64,000 bases of DNA from Hyphomicrobiales bacterium (GCA_900473185.1 UCKU01000019.1:1-64000); one strand, 5' to 3'; counted from the first letter of the stretch, positions 35,274-44,293 are shown. Notes: generated from the letters alone by a model not told the origin. Translations and numbers: made by a program.

Positions 35274-35888
35274 ATGAAGGCCATTGCAACGCTGGCATTC
35301 GGTATCGTGAGCTCCCTCGGCGCCTGCATCAGCGCCGCCTCAGTCGCCTCTATCGTCATGGCCCACTCTGAGGGCCACTCGTTCGATCGGCTGTCGGCCC
35401 CGGACCTCTGGACCACAAACCCGGTTCGCATCGATCGCAGCAAGCAGGACTACCAGCGTCTACCACCCGCCTATTCGAGCTATGTCACCGATGCACCGAA
35501 AGTAGCGCTTGCCACCCGCAAGCCGAACCGCAATCCCGAGGCGACGGCTGGCAAACTCCCGGTTTTATCGGCGGCGCATCTGAACTGGTGCGCGGGGCGC
35601 TATCGCTCATTCGATCGCGCGACCAACAACTACCGCACCTACAGCGGACAGATCCGCACTTGCGTATCGCCATATACTACGCCACAGCCGACTGAGGCGG
35701 ATGTGACTGTGGTCTCAGAAGCCCGCGGTGGAAATTCCAAGGCCGCGTGGTGTGCCGCCCACTATCAGTCTTATAGGGAGCAGGACAACACTTATCAGCC
35801 ATACGAGGGTCCGCGGCGCGACTGCGAGATTCGTTCCGCCGCAGAAATCGCGTCGGCTGGAAACCTGGGGGACCCGCGGAGGAAGTGA
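35274..35888 (+). CDS. BA14K-family exported protein with two BA14K motifs
   Basis: 204 residues. N-terminal signal/anchor (FGIVSSLGACISAASVASIV) then two copies of the BA14K signature: WCAGRYRSFDRATNNYRTY with a following Cys (about 107-134), and WCAAHYQSYREQDNTYQPY with RDC (about 159-185). Each has the W-C, R-Y-R-S-[FY] and spaced-Cys pattern likely to make a disulfide. BA14K proteins are immunoreactive, lectin-like envelope proteins of Rhizobiales. Two motifs in one protein is less common than one. The promoter at 35039-35063 probably serves it through the upstream remnant. Confidence 0.85.
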   Translation: MKAIATLAFGIVSSLGACISAASVASIVMAHSEGHSFDRLSAPDLWTTNPVRIDRSKQDYQRLPPAYSSYVTDAPKVALATRKPNRNPEATAGKLPVLSAAHLNWCAGRYRSFDRATNNYRTYSGQIRTCVSPYTTPQPTEADVTVVSEARGGNSKAAWCAAHYQSYREQDNTYQPYEGPRRDCEIRSAAEIASAGNLGDPRRK

Positions 35889-36712
35889 CAAAAATTTGCG
35901 CGATTATCAGGGGACGAGCTCGCCTCTTCATTGCGAGGCGTGTGGCGATAGCGCGTTCCGGCGCTCGTATTAGTCGCTATCTCGAAAACTTCAGGCGCCT
36001 CGTGTCGAGCGCGCGAAATGAAGCGCGGCGATAGAATCAAGTGCGGTTCGACCATCGGCAAGATCGAAATCTTAAATAGCTGGCCGCCTGGAGCCGGCAG
36101 TCTCGTGTAACTCGTGATTGCGACTTCGTGCGATGGAAACCGGCGCACTCAAGCGCGGAGGAAAGAGCGTATACGGTTGGTGGACAATTCCGCAATTTTT
36201 GGGTTGCCGGATCTCGCTGCTCGATCTCAGGCTCAGTCTGAGCAAACCAAATCACTCGATGGTAGCGGCATTGGATAGAGCGGGCGTTCTTGACCCCAAG
36301 CATCTACGCTGTCTCGCATGCGGAGGAAATCGCTATGCAAGGCCCTTATTACCGCATCTTGCCTCAAGTCGCGCAATAGTGGTTCGCGTTCTATGATGTG
36401 CCCACTGACGGGTGTGCCTCCACCCCATTCTTTAGCGCGGCCACTGACCTGTTCAATAACGGATATCGTAGCGCCGACGATATCGCCACGATGCTGATCG
36501 GAAACTATGTCGGTCTGTGGGGGCGACAGGCGTGAATGCCCTAAGCTCGGCTTCAGTGCACTGACAGGAGCCCCCCTTTTAAAGGAACTGCCGTCCAAAA
36601 TGTCATCAGTCAGGAGGAGGAATTTCGAGTACGTCAGGATTATGTTCTGGTTTCTGCGATAAGCCGCCGCTCTCCGGCCCGAGTACGACCATCAGACCTA
36701 AGTCCGTGGCAA
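35889..36712. other. long intergenic stretch, no supported gene
   Basis: About 820 bases. Several frames are open on both strands, but none has a ribosome-binding site plus recognisable protein character. This is probably decayed sequence. Confidence 0.45.
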
Positions 36713-36738
36713 GGAACCTCGCGCCAAGTGTTTGCGTT
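36713..36738 (+). promoter_or_regulatory. EcfG/RpoE2-type promoter of permease-like gene
   Basis: GGAAC (36713-36717), 17 nt, CGTT (36735-36738), matching GGAAC-N19-TT. It ends 30 nt before the ATG. Confidence 0.62.
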
Positions 36739-36768
36739 CCAATGAGCCGGGAAGGATAGGTCATCATC

Positions 36769-37179
36769 ATGAAAAATGCGACGTCCAACTTCTTTTCGAA
36801 ATTCGCCACCACGATCGCCGACTGGTCCGGGCGACCTGTGGCCTTCGCCTCCGCGGTCGCGCTCGTGATCATATGGGGAGCGTCGGGGCCATTCTTCGAC
36901 TACTCCGAGACTTGGCAGCTTGTCATAAACACCGGCACGACGATCATCACCTTCCTTATGGTCTTCGTCCTGCAGAACTCCCAGAACCGCGACGGCAGGG
37001 CGCTTCAAGCCAAGCTCGACGAACTCATTCTTACCTCTCAAGCCCAGAATAAGTTCGTCGGCATCGAAAAGCTCGACGAGCGCCAGCTGCGCGAGATGAG
37101 CGAGCGACTAGCGGAAAAGGCCGAGTGCGTCGAAGTCATGGCGGACGAGAAGGTCGAGAATTTAGAACCATCAAAGTAG
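36769..37179 (+). CDS. low-affinity iron permease-family protein
   Basis: 136 residues. Two transmembrane helices (about 24-42, AFASAVALVIIWGASGP, and 52-68, VINTGTTIITFLMVFVLQNS), followed by a hydrophilic helix with QNRDGRALQAKLDELI. This NSQNRDxxAxxxKLDEL segment is diagnostic of the low-affinity iron permease family. Despite the name, iron transport has not been shown for these short bacterial proteins. GGAAGGATAGG lies upstream. Probably an inner-membrane stress protein. Confidence 0.88.
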   Translation: MKNATSNFFSKFATTIADWSGRPVAFASAVALVIIWGASGPFFDYSETWQLVINTGTTIITFLMVFVLQNSQNRDGRALQAKLDELILTSQAQNKFVGIEKLDERQLREMSERLAEKAECVEVMADEKVENLEPSK

Positions 37180-37625
37180 TGAATTCTGATCCCGGGTCAG
37201 GCCCATCAACTCGTCTGTGTCGCTATCTCGGTACCGGTCTGTGGTTGCCGACGCCGCTTGAACCGATAGGACGTCGACCGCCCCTGAAACACGTGGATCT
37301 CTCGTTTCTGAAAATGCTGCATCACCAGCAGAACCGATGAATTTGCCGAATCTTTTCGGCAGCAGGAACCATTCTGAGAGCGGCCCAAGGATGGCGACGC
37401 ATCAGATCGTCCCGGCTGCGACCGCCAAAACAACCACGCCGTCGGCTGCGAGCGGCCATCCTTTCCGGCATGCCGAGGACAGAGTGCCGATCTTGCGGTG
37501 GACGAGACACGAGCTGGCTTGCCGAGGATTAAGCTCAAGACATTGGGGAGTTCGCCCAAAACTTCATAACCGCCCGCAGCGAAAATGCGTCTGGAACAGG
37601 AGCAGAGGCGACGGACCACGCGGAT
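37180..37625. other. intergenic stretch, no supported gene
   Basis: About 445 bases after the permease-like gene. No credible gene or terminator seen. Confidence 0.4.
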
Positions 37626-37650
37626 GGAACATGTAGGCTTGACGAAAGTT
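37626..37650 (+). promoter_or_regulatory. EcfG/RpoE2-type promoter of one-helix membrane protein
   Basis: GGAAC (37626-37630), 16 nt, AGTT (37647-37650). It ends 32 nt before the ATG at 37683. Confidence 0.7.
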
Positions 37651-37682
37651 GGTCACACATCAGATTGGATGGAGTTGACACG

Positions 37683-38039
37683 ATGGTACGCTTGAATAAT
37701 CGCACGGAGCAGGTAACGGAAAGCGCGACCGAGGCGAGACAGGGAAGCCGTGGCAGGCCGGTCCTACTGGTACTCTTAAGCGGGCTGGTGCTTGCTGCGG
37801 TCGCCTGGGGAGCTTCGGAATTCTGGGGTGAAAGCATCGATAAAGATCCGCAGGCTACGGCGTCGACGAAACCGGATCCTATCAACGCACAACCTTCCAG
37901 TCCGACAGCGTTTGATAACGATCCGGCAAGCGGTGCAAGCAGGCCGCCGGAAGCGACTGACCGTGACCCCACACCGACGGGTAACGGCGGTGGCCCCACG
38001 ATGATTACCACTCCCAGCGGGACAGAGAAGGTTCGGTGA
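37683..38039 (+). CDS. one-helix membrane protein, unknown function
   Basis: 118 residues: a polar N-terminus with a basic patch (RQGSRGRP), one transmembrane helix (VLLVLLSGLVLAAVAWGASE, about 27-46) and a disordered Asp/Pro/Thr-rich periplasmic tail. No family recognised. GGAG is 8 nt before the ATG; an in-frame TTG at 37665 is less likely. The stress-type promoter supports expression. Confidence 0.65.
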   Translation: MVRLNNRTEQVTESATEARQGSRGRPVLLVLLSGLVLAAVAWGASEFWGESIDKDPQATASTKPDPINAQPSSPTAFDNDPASGASRPPEATDRDPTPTGNGGGPTMITTPSGTEKVR

Positions 38040-38246
38040 AGTCGACCACTTCTGGCGAGCGCGTCGTCTCCATTTGAACGACTGCGCATACTTTCATGGG
38101 GCCGTGATCAATCCGAGCCGCGTCGGCACGGGGGTGTCGTCGAGGGACAGGGGAAGACGTCCCGAGGCAATCAAGAGCGCTCCCATCGACGTTCCTCGAA
38201 GCTGTCAAGATTCCGTTGGCGTAGCATCTTAATCTGCAGGTGTCAT

Positions 38247-39137
38247 TTGCCGGTCAAAACAACAGAAGAACTTGCTATGCGCAAAGCCCGGCGGGCCGAA
38301 CGGCGCCAATTGCAGCGCGCTGCAAACGAAGTGCGTGCTTCCAAGATGCACGATGCTAGATTGGAACAGCAACAGCCAAGGCTCGCCGATATCCCGCGTG
38401 ATGCCAGCGTCCATGTCGGTTGTTCTGGGTGGTACTATTGGCACTGGAACGGTCGCTTCTACGCCAGGGATCTACCGCGGAACAAATGGTTTTCTTTTTA
38501 TCAAACGCAATTTCAAACCGTCGAACTAAACGCCCCGTTTTATTCTTGGCCAACGGTCGCCTCGGTAAAGACCTGGCTTCGCCAAGCCGAGGAAGAATTC
38601 ATTTACACTGTCAAGGTCTGTGAACTGATAACCCATATCAAGCGCTTCGAAGGTACCGAGGGGCTGATCCAGGATTTCTACTATATTCCGGATTTGCTGG
38701 GAAATCGCATGGGATGCTTCCTGTTTCAGCTACCCCCGAGCGTCCGCTACTCGCCCCGGACTTTAGACCTGATCTTGTGCCAGCTTGATCCGAGCCGTCG
38801 AAATGTCGTCGAATTTCGTCATAAGAGTTGGTGGGAAGAGGACGTTTTCGAGAAATTCAAAGCAGCAGGAATTACCTTCTGTTCGACCAGTGGACCACGT
38901 CTTCCCGATGATCTCATCAAAACGACAGACGACATATACGTGCGCTTCCATGGCACGTCACAATGGTATCGTCACGACTACAGCGACGACGAGCTGGAAC
39001 ATTGGGCTGATCGTATAAGAAGGAGTGGAGCCAAGCGCGTATGGGCGTATTTCAACAATGACAGAGACGCAAATGCAACCAAGAACGCTAAGTCGCTTTG
39101 TCAAATTCTTGCTCGACGGCCCGGTTGGCCGGTCTGA
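38247..39137 (+). CDS. DUF72 protein
   Basis: About 296 residues. A basic N-terminal helix (MRKARRAERRQLQRAANE) precedes a TIM-barrel DUF72 domain that starts VHVGCSGWYYWHW and includes VELNAPFYSWPT, FTVKV-like strands, RMGCFLFQLPPS, VEFRHKSWW, YVRFHGTSQWYRHDYSD and the terminal YFNNDRDANATKNA. DUF72 (YecE) proteins have no settled function; links to nuclease or nucleotide metabolism are speculative. The start is uncertain: TTG at 38247 (AGGTG upstream) or ATG at 38277. Confidence 0.88.
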   Translation: MPVKTTEELAMRKARRAERRQLQRAANEVRASKMHDARLEQQQPRLADIPRDASVHVGCSGWYYWHWNGRFYARDLPRNKWFSFYQTQFQTVELNAPFYSWPTVASVKTWLRQAEEEFIYTVKVCELITHIKRFEGTEGLIQDFYYIPDLLGNRMGCFLFQLPPSVRYSPRTLDLILCQLDPSRRNVVEFRHKSWWEEDVFEKFKAAGITFCSTSGPRLPDDLIKTTDDIYVRFHGTSQWYRHDYSDDELEHWADRIRRSGAKRVWAYFNNDRDANATKNAKSLCQILARRPGWPV

Positions 39138-39519
39138 AGCCGTGTCTCTCTGGTCCGCCAAGTAAGCGCTCATTCTGCGCTCGATCAAATCCCGATGGAT
39201 AATCATCTCGCAAAGGCCGCGACAACTCACTAGCGAAATTAAACCAGTCGACCAATTTCCTGGTGGTGACTATCCGGATGCGCTGAGATCACAATCGTGT
39301 TCCACCACCCGCCCTTAGGGGTCCGATCCAGCGCTTCTACGCTTTCTGTCATCAGCAGCTCTCTCGGCCATCTTCGCATTGTCGCTTCCGAAGCGTGGCC
39401 GTTCGGCCGCAGGTAACAAGGGACCCGGCCAGGAACCGGAAAATCGATTGCTTTAGTCAAGGGCGAACCTGGGGAACATGTCCTAGCAAGTTTTTGCCGC
39501 AACAGGACCGGTTGTCCCA
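39138..39519. other. intergenic stretch, no supported gene
   Basis: About 380 bases between the DUF72 gene and a stress-type promoter. Several GGAAC strings occur near 39436 and 39470 without the TT element at the right spacing. No gene supported. Confidence 0.4.
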
Positions 39520-39544
39520 GGAACAAACCCGCTGCAGCGAAGTT
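39520..39544 (+). promoter_or_regulatory. EcfG/RpoE2-type promoter of membrane-protein operon
   Basis: GGAAC (39520-39524), 16 nt, AGTT (39541-39544). It ends 42 nt before the ATG at 39587. Confidence 0.7.
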
Positions 39545-39586
39545 GGGAGGCATCTGAACAGATTCGTCAACCTCAGGGAGGCAGAG

Positions 39587-40156
39587 ATGCCCGAAGAATT
39601 CCGCCCGGGACCATTCAGTCCATCCGGCTTGTCGTCAACGAGCAATGATGCTTCACCGTCCGCACACCCGGCCCCCACGCTCAGCGATCTCAAGGACAGG
39701 GTTTCAGACGACCTCACACAGGCTGCGGATGCCGTCGAGGCAAGTGCTGCAACTGTTATGACCAAGGTCCAGGACAAAGCCGCCGAGCAAAAGAATTTCG
39801 CGGCACGCCAGGTCGGCGGTGTGGCTACTGCCCTCGAAAAGGTCGGCAGCGAACTGGAAGCCGGTGACCAGCGGGACGTGGGCAGACTTGCCCGACGCAT
39901 AGGTCACGACATTCAGGCAATTGCAAAGGATATGGAGGGGCGCGATCTCGGCGAAATCGCCGGCATGGCGGAGGCATTCGGCCGTCGTCAGCCTGTCGCT
40001 TTTCTCGGTGCCGCGGCACTGGCCGGTCTGGTAGCAAGCCGGTTCCTAACCGCCTCGGCAAAACGCCCGGCGTCGCGCCCCTCACAGGGGTCGCCTGACG
40101 AGACATCACATGCACAGGATTCGTCCGATCGCACCGGAGGAACGAACAATGGCTAA
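39587..40156 (+). CDS. nutrient-deprivation-induced-type protein with one C-terminal helix
   Basis: 189 residues. A Pro/Ser-rich start is followed by a long amphipathic helical region (about 33-130, rich in Ala, Asp, Glu, Lys), one hydrophobic segment (QPVAFLGAAALAGLVASRFL, about 138-158) and a disordered tail. Similar rhizobial proteins are annotated as nutrient-deprivation-induced and resemble the YqjD/DUF883 tether. CAGGGAGGCAGAG precedes the ATG. First gene of a three-gene operon; its end overlaps the next gene by 8 nt. Confidence 0.7.
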   Translation: MPEEFRPGPFSPSGLSSTSNDASPSAHPAPTLSDLKDRVSDDLTQAADAVEASAATVMTKVQDKAAEQKNFAARQVGGVATALEKVGSELEAGDQRDVGRLARRIGHDIQAIAKDMEGRDLGEIAGMAEAFGRRQPVAFLGAAALAGLVASRFLTASAKRPASRPSQGSPDETSHAQDSSDRTGGTNNG

Positions 40157-40565
40157 GCTAGGAGACAACACGCCTTTGGCTGAATTGGTCGGTGGGCTTC
40201 TCGCGGACGTTACAGGGCTGCTGCGCAAGGAAATCGATCTCGCCAAGACTGAGGCTTCGGAAAAACTCAGTAGCGCCCTGAGCGGCGTGGAGGTTCTTTT
40301 AATTGGTGTCGTGCTCGCGATCGGCGCGGTCGGCGTGCTCCTCAGTGCCTTGGTCGGCGGACTTGCGGCCGCGCTTGTGCAGAACGGCATGAGCGAAACC
40401 AGCGCGCAGGCGCTAGCAGCCGTGATTGTCGGTGTCGTCATTGCCGCCATTGCCTGGGCGCTTGTGTCGAGAGGAATTGCTGCCTTGCGGGGTACGCGAT
40501 TCAAACTTAATCGAACGACCGCGTCGCTTCGCCGTGATGTGGACGTTGTCAAGGAGAAAATGTGA
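40149..40565 (+). CDS. YqjE/phage-holin-3_6-family membrane protein
   Basis: 138 residues. An N-terminal amphipathic helix (LGGLLADVTGLLRKEIDLAK-like, about 12-35), two long transmembrane helices (about 47-75 and 84-106) and a C-terminal basic helix. The motif RKEIDLAKTEASEK is characteristic of the YqjE (DUF1469, phage holin 3_6) family. The family name is historical, and no phage genes are near. In enterobacteria yqjE sits with the ribosome-tethering yqjD. GGAGGAACGAACA precedes the ATG; overlaps both neighbours. Confidence 0.85.
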   Translation: MAKLGDNTPLAELVGGLLADVTGLLRKEIDLAKTEASEKLSSALSGVEVLLIGVVLAIGAVGVLLSALVGGLAAALVQNGMSETSAQALAAVIVGVVIAAIAWALVSRGIAALRGTRFKLNRTTASLRRDVDVVKEKM

Positions 40566-41560
40566 TGACGCAATCTTCTGAAAAATCCTCCGCCGATTTA
40601 CAGCGCGAGATCGACGACGATCGCCAGAGGATCGAAGCGCGGATCGATGCTATCCAGGAACGGATGTCCCCCGGGCAGCTCGTTGATGAGGTCCTTGCCT
40701 ATGCCAAGGGAAGTGGCGGCGCTGATTATTTGACCAACCTTGGAAGAGCCGTGAAGGCCAACCCACTGCCGGTAGCGTTAATGGGCGCGAGCCTTGCGTG
40801 GCTGGTGGCCAAACAGGGCGCCTCCGGGTCTCAAGGCTTGCCGGCGCCGGACGGGCGGGACGTTCTTCCGTTCTATCCCGCGCGGGGGACAATCAAGCGC
40901 GTTGGCCCGCCAGAAGACATCGGCGGTCTTCGTTACAGCCACTTTGCGGACGAGGCTGGCGAACGCTTCAAGGCTCTTACCGATGAGACGGGACGTCGGG
41001 CCGGCGATTTCCTTGATTCAACCGGCAAAGCCTATCGCGGCTTTTCGGACGCGGCCGGCCAGCGCATCTCTTCCATCAGCGACGAAGCGGGCGCTGCTCT
41101 CGATGCTTCGCTGGGGTGGGCATCCGACACTTGGGACAGTGTCAAGGGTGCGGTCGGCGGCGCGACACAGAAGATCGGCGAGGCCGCGGGATCCGTTTCC
41201 AGCGCTGCCGGCTCGACCGGAGCGACCCTCATGAATCAGTCGAACCGGTTGAATGAAGCTATTCTGTCGCATTTCCGTGACCAGCCGCTGGTTGGTGGTG
41301 CTCTCGCCTTCGCAGTCGGAGCGGCGATCGGGGCAGCACTTCCGCACTCAGAACAGGAGGATGAGATCCTTGGCGAGGCAGCCGACGCGGTCAGGGCCAA
41401 GGCTGCTTCGGAAGCGGAAGACGCACTCGAATACGGCAAGGATGCAGCTTCCGCTGTGTTCGACAAAGCACTCTCGGTGACGGCGGATCTCCACGATGCA
41501 GCAAAGGGCCGCATCATCGATGAAGTGGATGGTTTAAAGAACAAGGGCGCTGCGACATAA
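40565..41560 (+). CDS. DUF3618-containing protein with long amphipathic-helix region
   Basis: 331 residues. Residues 5-55 are the DUF3618 motif (SSADLQREIDDDRQRIEARI, then DAIQERMSPGQLVDEVL). A hydrophobic stretch (LPVALMGASLAWLVA) lies at about 70-85. A long series of Ala/Gly/Ser/Asp 11-residue-like amphipathic segments (about 115-220, such as AGERFKALTDETGRRAGDFL) is reminiscent of LEA or apolipoprotein-like stress helices. A second hydrophobic segment is at about 245-262. ATG chosen over a GTG three bases upstream for spacing from AAGGAG. The stop of the YqjE gene overlaps its start. Confidence 0.82.
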   Translation: MTQSSEKSSADLQREIDDDRQRIEARIDAIQERMSPGQLVDEVLAYAKGSGGADYLTNLGRAVKANPLPVALMGASLAWLVAKQGASGSQGLPAPDGRDVLPFYPARGTIKRVGPPEDIGGLRYSHFADEAGERFKALTDETGRRAGDFLDSTGKAYRGFSDAAGQRISSISDEAGAALDASLGWASDTWDSVKGAVGGATQKIGEAAGSVSSAAGSTGATLMNQSNRLNEAILSHFRDQPLVGGALAFAVGAAIGAALPHSEQEDEILGEAADAVRAKAASEAEDALEYGKDAASAVFDKALSVTADLHDAAKGRIIDEVDGLKNKGAAT

Positions 41561-41771
41561 AGTGTCGTTGAGTTAAGGCGCGGCGCGTTTTGATCTATGA
41601 CCTCTGGGCAGAGCCCGCCATATGCACTCAACGGGTGAGCGACCTATGTTCAGGCAACGGCCGACGGCTCCGCCTGTGATCGTGCTGACGCCTGGGTAAA
41701 GCCCAGTCAAAGGACCCACGCTTTGAACTCTGCTTGAAAATGTGCCACGACCTGGGAGAAAGGTCGTGCGG

Positions 41772-42383
41772 TCATCGAGGAGGGCCGGTTGGATCTTTGC
41801 CGGCATCCTTCAAAATGTACTCAACAGTGTAGACCCGAACGCGGGGTCGGCTCCGATCGCTCTTCTGCCCGAATTTGATCTTCTCGGTGATCACCGGGGC
41901 GACCTCGTCGCCTCGGCCCTTCCCGATGAGCGAGGCAGCGACGTCGCGATCGATGACGGCGGGTGGGTGCTGCAGCTGATCCAGAAATCCTTGGGTATCA
42001 TTCCAGCCTTCGGAGCGCCACGTCACGATCCGCTCATCAAGATCCACGGATCCCGCCTCATCGAGAATGCTGAGCGCCAGCTCGTAATTGCGCTCTGAAA
42101 GGCCGGAGACCGCGAGCACATGGCCGCCCCGCCGAATACCCTCGCTGTAGACGGCCTGATCCTCTTTGGAAAATAGGAAATCTTCGATCTTACTCCAGAG
42201 GCCGTCGTGTTCATCTATGTCTGTTCGTGAGTTCTGCACATCGGCAATGAGACTAATGTTCGCACGTTGAATGCCAGCCGCCACCAGCAATTCGGCCGCT
42301 TGCTCGGCGCGAGTGCGATCATCAAAGAATGAGAGCAATGACAAGGATCCCGATTTGTCTGTGTCAGCATGGCTCACGGTCAT
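41772..42383 (-). CDS. general stress protein 17M-like (YflT domain)
   Basis: 203 residues. The N-terminal half is a ferredoxin-like fold: SLSLLSFFDDRTRAEQAAEL, GIQRANISLI, and a later GGHVLAVSGLSERNYELALS with SILDEAGSVDLDER. These are hallmarks of the YflT/GSP17M family. A C-terminal extension (about 130-203) ends RPRVRVYTVEYILKDAG and resembles the DUF2382-neighbouring tails seen in stress genes. Biochemical role unknown. The ATG at 42383 has GGAGTGG upstream, and a weaker stress-type promoter follows. Confidence 0.82.
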   Translation of the reverse strand: MTVSHADTDKSGSLSLLSFFDDRTRAEQAAELLVAAGIQRANISLIADVQNSRTDIDEHDGLWSKIEDFLFSKEDQAVYSEGIRRGGHVLAVSGLSERNYELALSILDEAGSVDLDERIVTWRSEGWNDTQGFLDQLQHPPAVIDRDVAASLIGKGRGDEVAPVITEKIKFGQKSDRSRPRVRVYTVEYILKDAGKDPTGPPR

Positions 42384-42417
42384 TGTTGTCCACTCCGTTT
42401 CACACTTGGTGATGGGA

Positions 42418-42442
42418 AATCCATAAATGACGATAGGGTTCC
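42418..42442 (-). promoter_or_regulatory. possible EcfG/RpoE2-type promoter of 17M-like gene
   Basis: Minus strand: GGAAC (42442-42438), 16 nt, GATT (42421-42418). It ends 35 nt before the ATG. The GATT is atypical. Confidence 0.45.
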
Positions 42443-42509
42443 AGAAGTGGTCCGCTTTTGCATGTCGTGATCAGCCGCTGGGACTTGAGTTGCAAGGACG
42501 TTTATTCAT

Positions 42510-42535
42510 GGAACATCTCGTCTTCGCACTGCGTT
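42510..42535 (+). promoter_or_regulatory. EcfG/RpoE2-type promoter of ROK-like gene
   Basis: GGAAC (42510-42514), 17 nt, CGTT (42532-42535), matching GGAAC-N19-TT. It ends 45 nt before the ATG at 42580. Confidence 0.6.
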
Positions 42536-42579
42536 ACCTCCTCCCATTCCACGGCTTGCTGCCGACATTTGAGGCTTCG

Positions 42580-43659
42580 ATGGCAAAAACAAAATCGCAA
42601 AAGCAGCTTGAGACCGCTCCTCTAATCCATGGCGCAGCGGAACTGTCGTCTGTGACCGTTGACGATTACAGCAGCAAACTACGTGGCAGGAATGGCTTTC
42701 TTGGCGATGACGCGAACAAAGCGACATTCATCTCGAAGCTCGAGGAGCTGAGAAAGGTCCAGCGGACGCACGGAATGGATCCGTTGAAAGACATGCCAGC
42801 TGACAAACTTTCGAAGAAAAAGATCGATGCCCTGCTGGTGGGCGAAGATGTGGAGGCGGTCGCCGTTGTGATGGGAGCGATCGAAGGTTTCGCTCACGAT
42901 TTTGCTGGGGTAATCGAGAAATTTGTTCAAGACAGCGTATGGTCTAAGACCGAGCGCATTGTCATCGGCGGAGGGTTCAGACAGGGGCGTGTGGGAGAGC
43001 TCACAATTGCCCGGACACAAATTTTGCTGAACGCGTCGGGGATGGACATCAAGCTGCTGCCCACGATTCATCACGCTGATGAGGCCGGCTTGATTGGGGC
43101 GGTCTATCTCATGCCCGACTGGATGCTCAATGGCCATGAAGCGATCTTGGCGGTTGACATCGGCGGTACCAACGTCAGGGCGGGCATTGTCGAATTCGGC
43201 AAGGGGAAGAAGCGAAACCTTGATGAGACACGTGTCACCGATTCTATACTCTGGCGCCATGCCGACGACGAGCCGAGTCGCACTGCAACGATTTCCAGGC
43301 TTGCCGCCATGCTTGGGGAACTTGTCGAAAAGGCAAAGGCCGCTCGTCTTAGGCTTGCCCCCCTCATCGGTATCGGATGCCCAGGTGTCATTGAAGCCGA
43401 TGGCTCAATCACACGTGGCGGACAAAATCTGCCGGGCGGAAACTGGGAAAGCGACCATTTTAACCTTCCGCGCGAGCTGAAAAAGGCCATCCCAAATATC
43501 GGTGGCGATGACATTTTCATCATTATGCATAATGACGCAGTGGTGCAGGGGCTTTCGCAGATGCCGCAGGTGAGGGACGTTTCGAGCTGGGCGGCGCTGA
43601 CGATCGGCACTGGTCTCGGCAATGCACATTTCACGAACCGAACGGTCAAAAAGAAATAG
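42580..43659 (+). CDS. circularly permuted ROK-family sugar kinase-like protein
   Basis: 359 residues. The ROK/hexokinase motifs are all present but in permuted order. The module that normally ends a ROK protein comes first: helix EAVAVVMGAIEGFAHDF, then VIGGG (128-132) and HHADEAGLIGAVYL. The usual N-terminal module follows: VDIGGTNVRAG (Asp193 in the ATP loop), GIGCPGVIEADG, HNDAV with the catalytic-type Asp319, and IGTGLGN (342-348), after which the protein ends. The zinc-binding CxCGxxGC region is absent. ATG 42580 chosen for GAGG at 5 nt; the frame is open 51 codons further upstream. Activity is unknown. Confidence 0.85.
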   Translation: MAKTKSQKQLETAPLIHGAAELSSVTVDDYSSKLRGRNGFLGDDANKATFISKLEELRKVQRTHGMDPLKDMPADKLSKKKIDALLVGEDVEAVAVVMGAIEGFAHDFAGVIEKFVQDSVWSKTERIVIGGGFRQGRVGELTIARTQILLNASGMDIKLLPTIHHADEAGLIGAVYLMPDWMLNGHEAILAVDIGGTNVRAGIVEFGKGKKRNLDETRVTDSILWRHADDEPSRTATISRLAAMLGELVEKAKAARLRLAPLIGIGCPGVIEADGSITRGGQNLPGGNWESDHFNLPRELKKAIPNIGGDDIFIIMHNDAVVQGLSQMPQVRDVSSWAALTIGTGLGNAHFTNRTVKKK

Positions 43660-43818
43660 GGTGGCCGAGAAGATCCCTCCGGACGTTACACGGAATTTCT
43701 CTCACTTCCGACATATTTTCGCCTGCCTGGGGGTGACGCGAGTATTCCGGCCATATGCAATGCTTGTCACCTGATACCATCAAGTTTTCCGTAAGTCATA
43801 GTCGATCGCGCCATATCG

Positions 43819-44109
43819 TCAGCGACAATCTTCTCTCAACGTGCCGTCCCGCGCGTCAGCGCGCCACTCGCGCGTACCGGGCTTCGGGCAGACCGGCGTC
43901 GAACGCCGGTCGACAGTAATGCTGCCGGTGGCGACATCAAGCGGGATGGTAACCCCGCCCTGGTCATAGTCCTGGCGATAACGATCCGTGCCGGGAGGCA
44001 TGCCGCCAAACCGGCCACTGGAATCCATGTCGCCGAGAGCCTGCGATAAAGCGGGAACGCTAAGTCCGAGAAGAATGATCGATGTCGTTGCTGCAATGCA
44101 CCTGCGCAT
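43819..44109 (-). CDS. small exported protein, unknown function
   Basis: About 96 residues. Signal peptide (IAATTSIILLGLSVPALSQA) followed by a Gly/Asp/Arg-rich mature part with two Cys near the end (CPKPGTREWRADARDG ... EDC), which could form a disulfide. No family recognised. I chose the second ATG (44109) because AAGGA is 7 nt before it; the first (44115) has almost no spacing. It has a stress-type promoter. Confidence 0.65.
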   Translation of the reverse strand: MRRCIAATTSIILLGLSVPALSQALGDMDSSGRFGGMPPGTDRYRQDYDQGGVTIPLDVATGSITVDRRSTPVCPKPGTREWRADARDGTLREDCR

Positions 44110-44140
44110 GACCATGTCCTTTAAGATTGTTCAGAAGGAA

Positions 44141-44165
44141 AATGGACCTGGCTGTCTTTAGTTCC
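44141..44165 (-). promoter_or_regulatory. EcfG/RpoE2-type promoter candidate
   Basis: Minus strand: GGAAC (44165-44161), 16 nt, CATT (44144-44141). It ends 31 nt before the ATG at 44109. Confidence 0.58.
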
Positions 44166-44293
44166 CCGCACCATTGATATAAGGACAACCTAAGGCGCCG
44201 GCACAACGTTCGTTTAAGACCTGCCATTGGAGGACGCCGTTGGCCTGCAAGCATCAATTTGTTGCGCAAAGGTCCGCGCCGACACGGCACGGG

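Noticed and set aside
40149..40565. Phage holin, hence a prophage
   Set aside because: The domain is the chromosomal YqjE family; no other phage genes, integrase or attachment site in the window.
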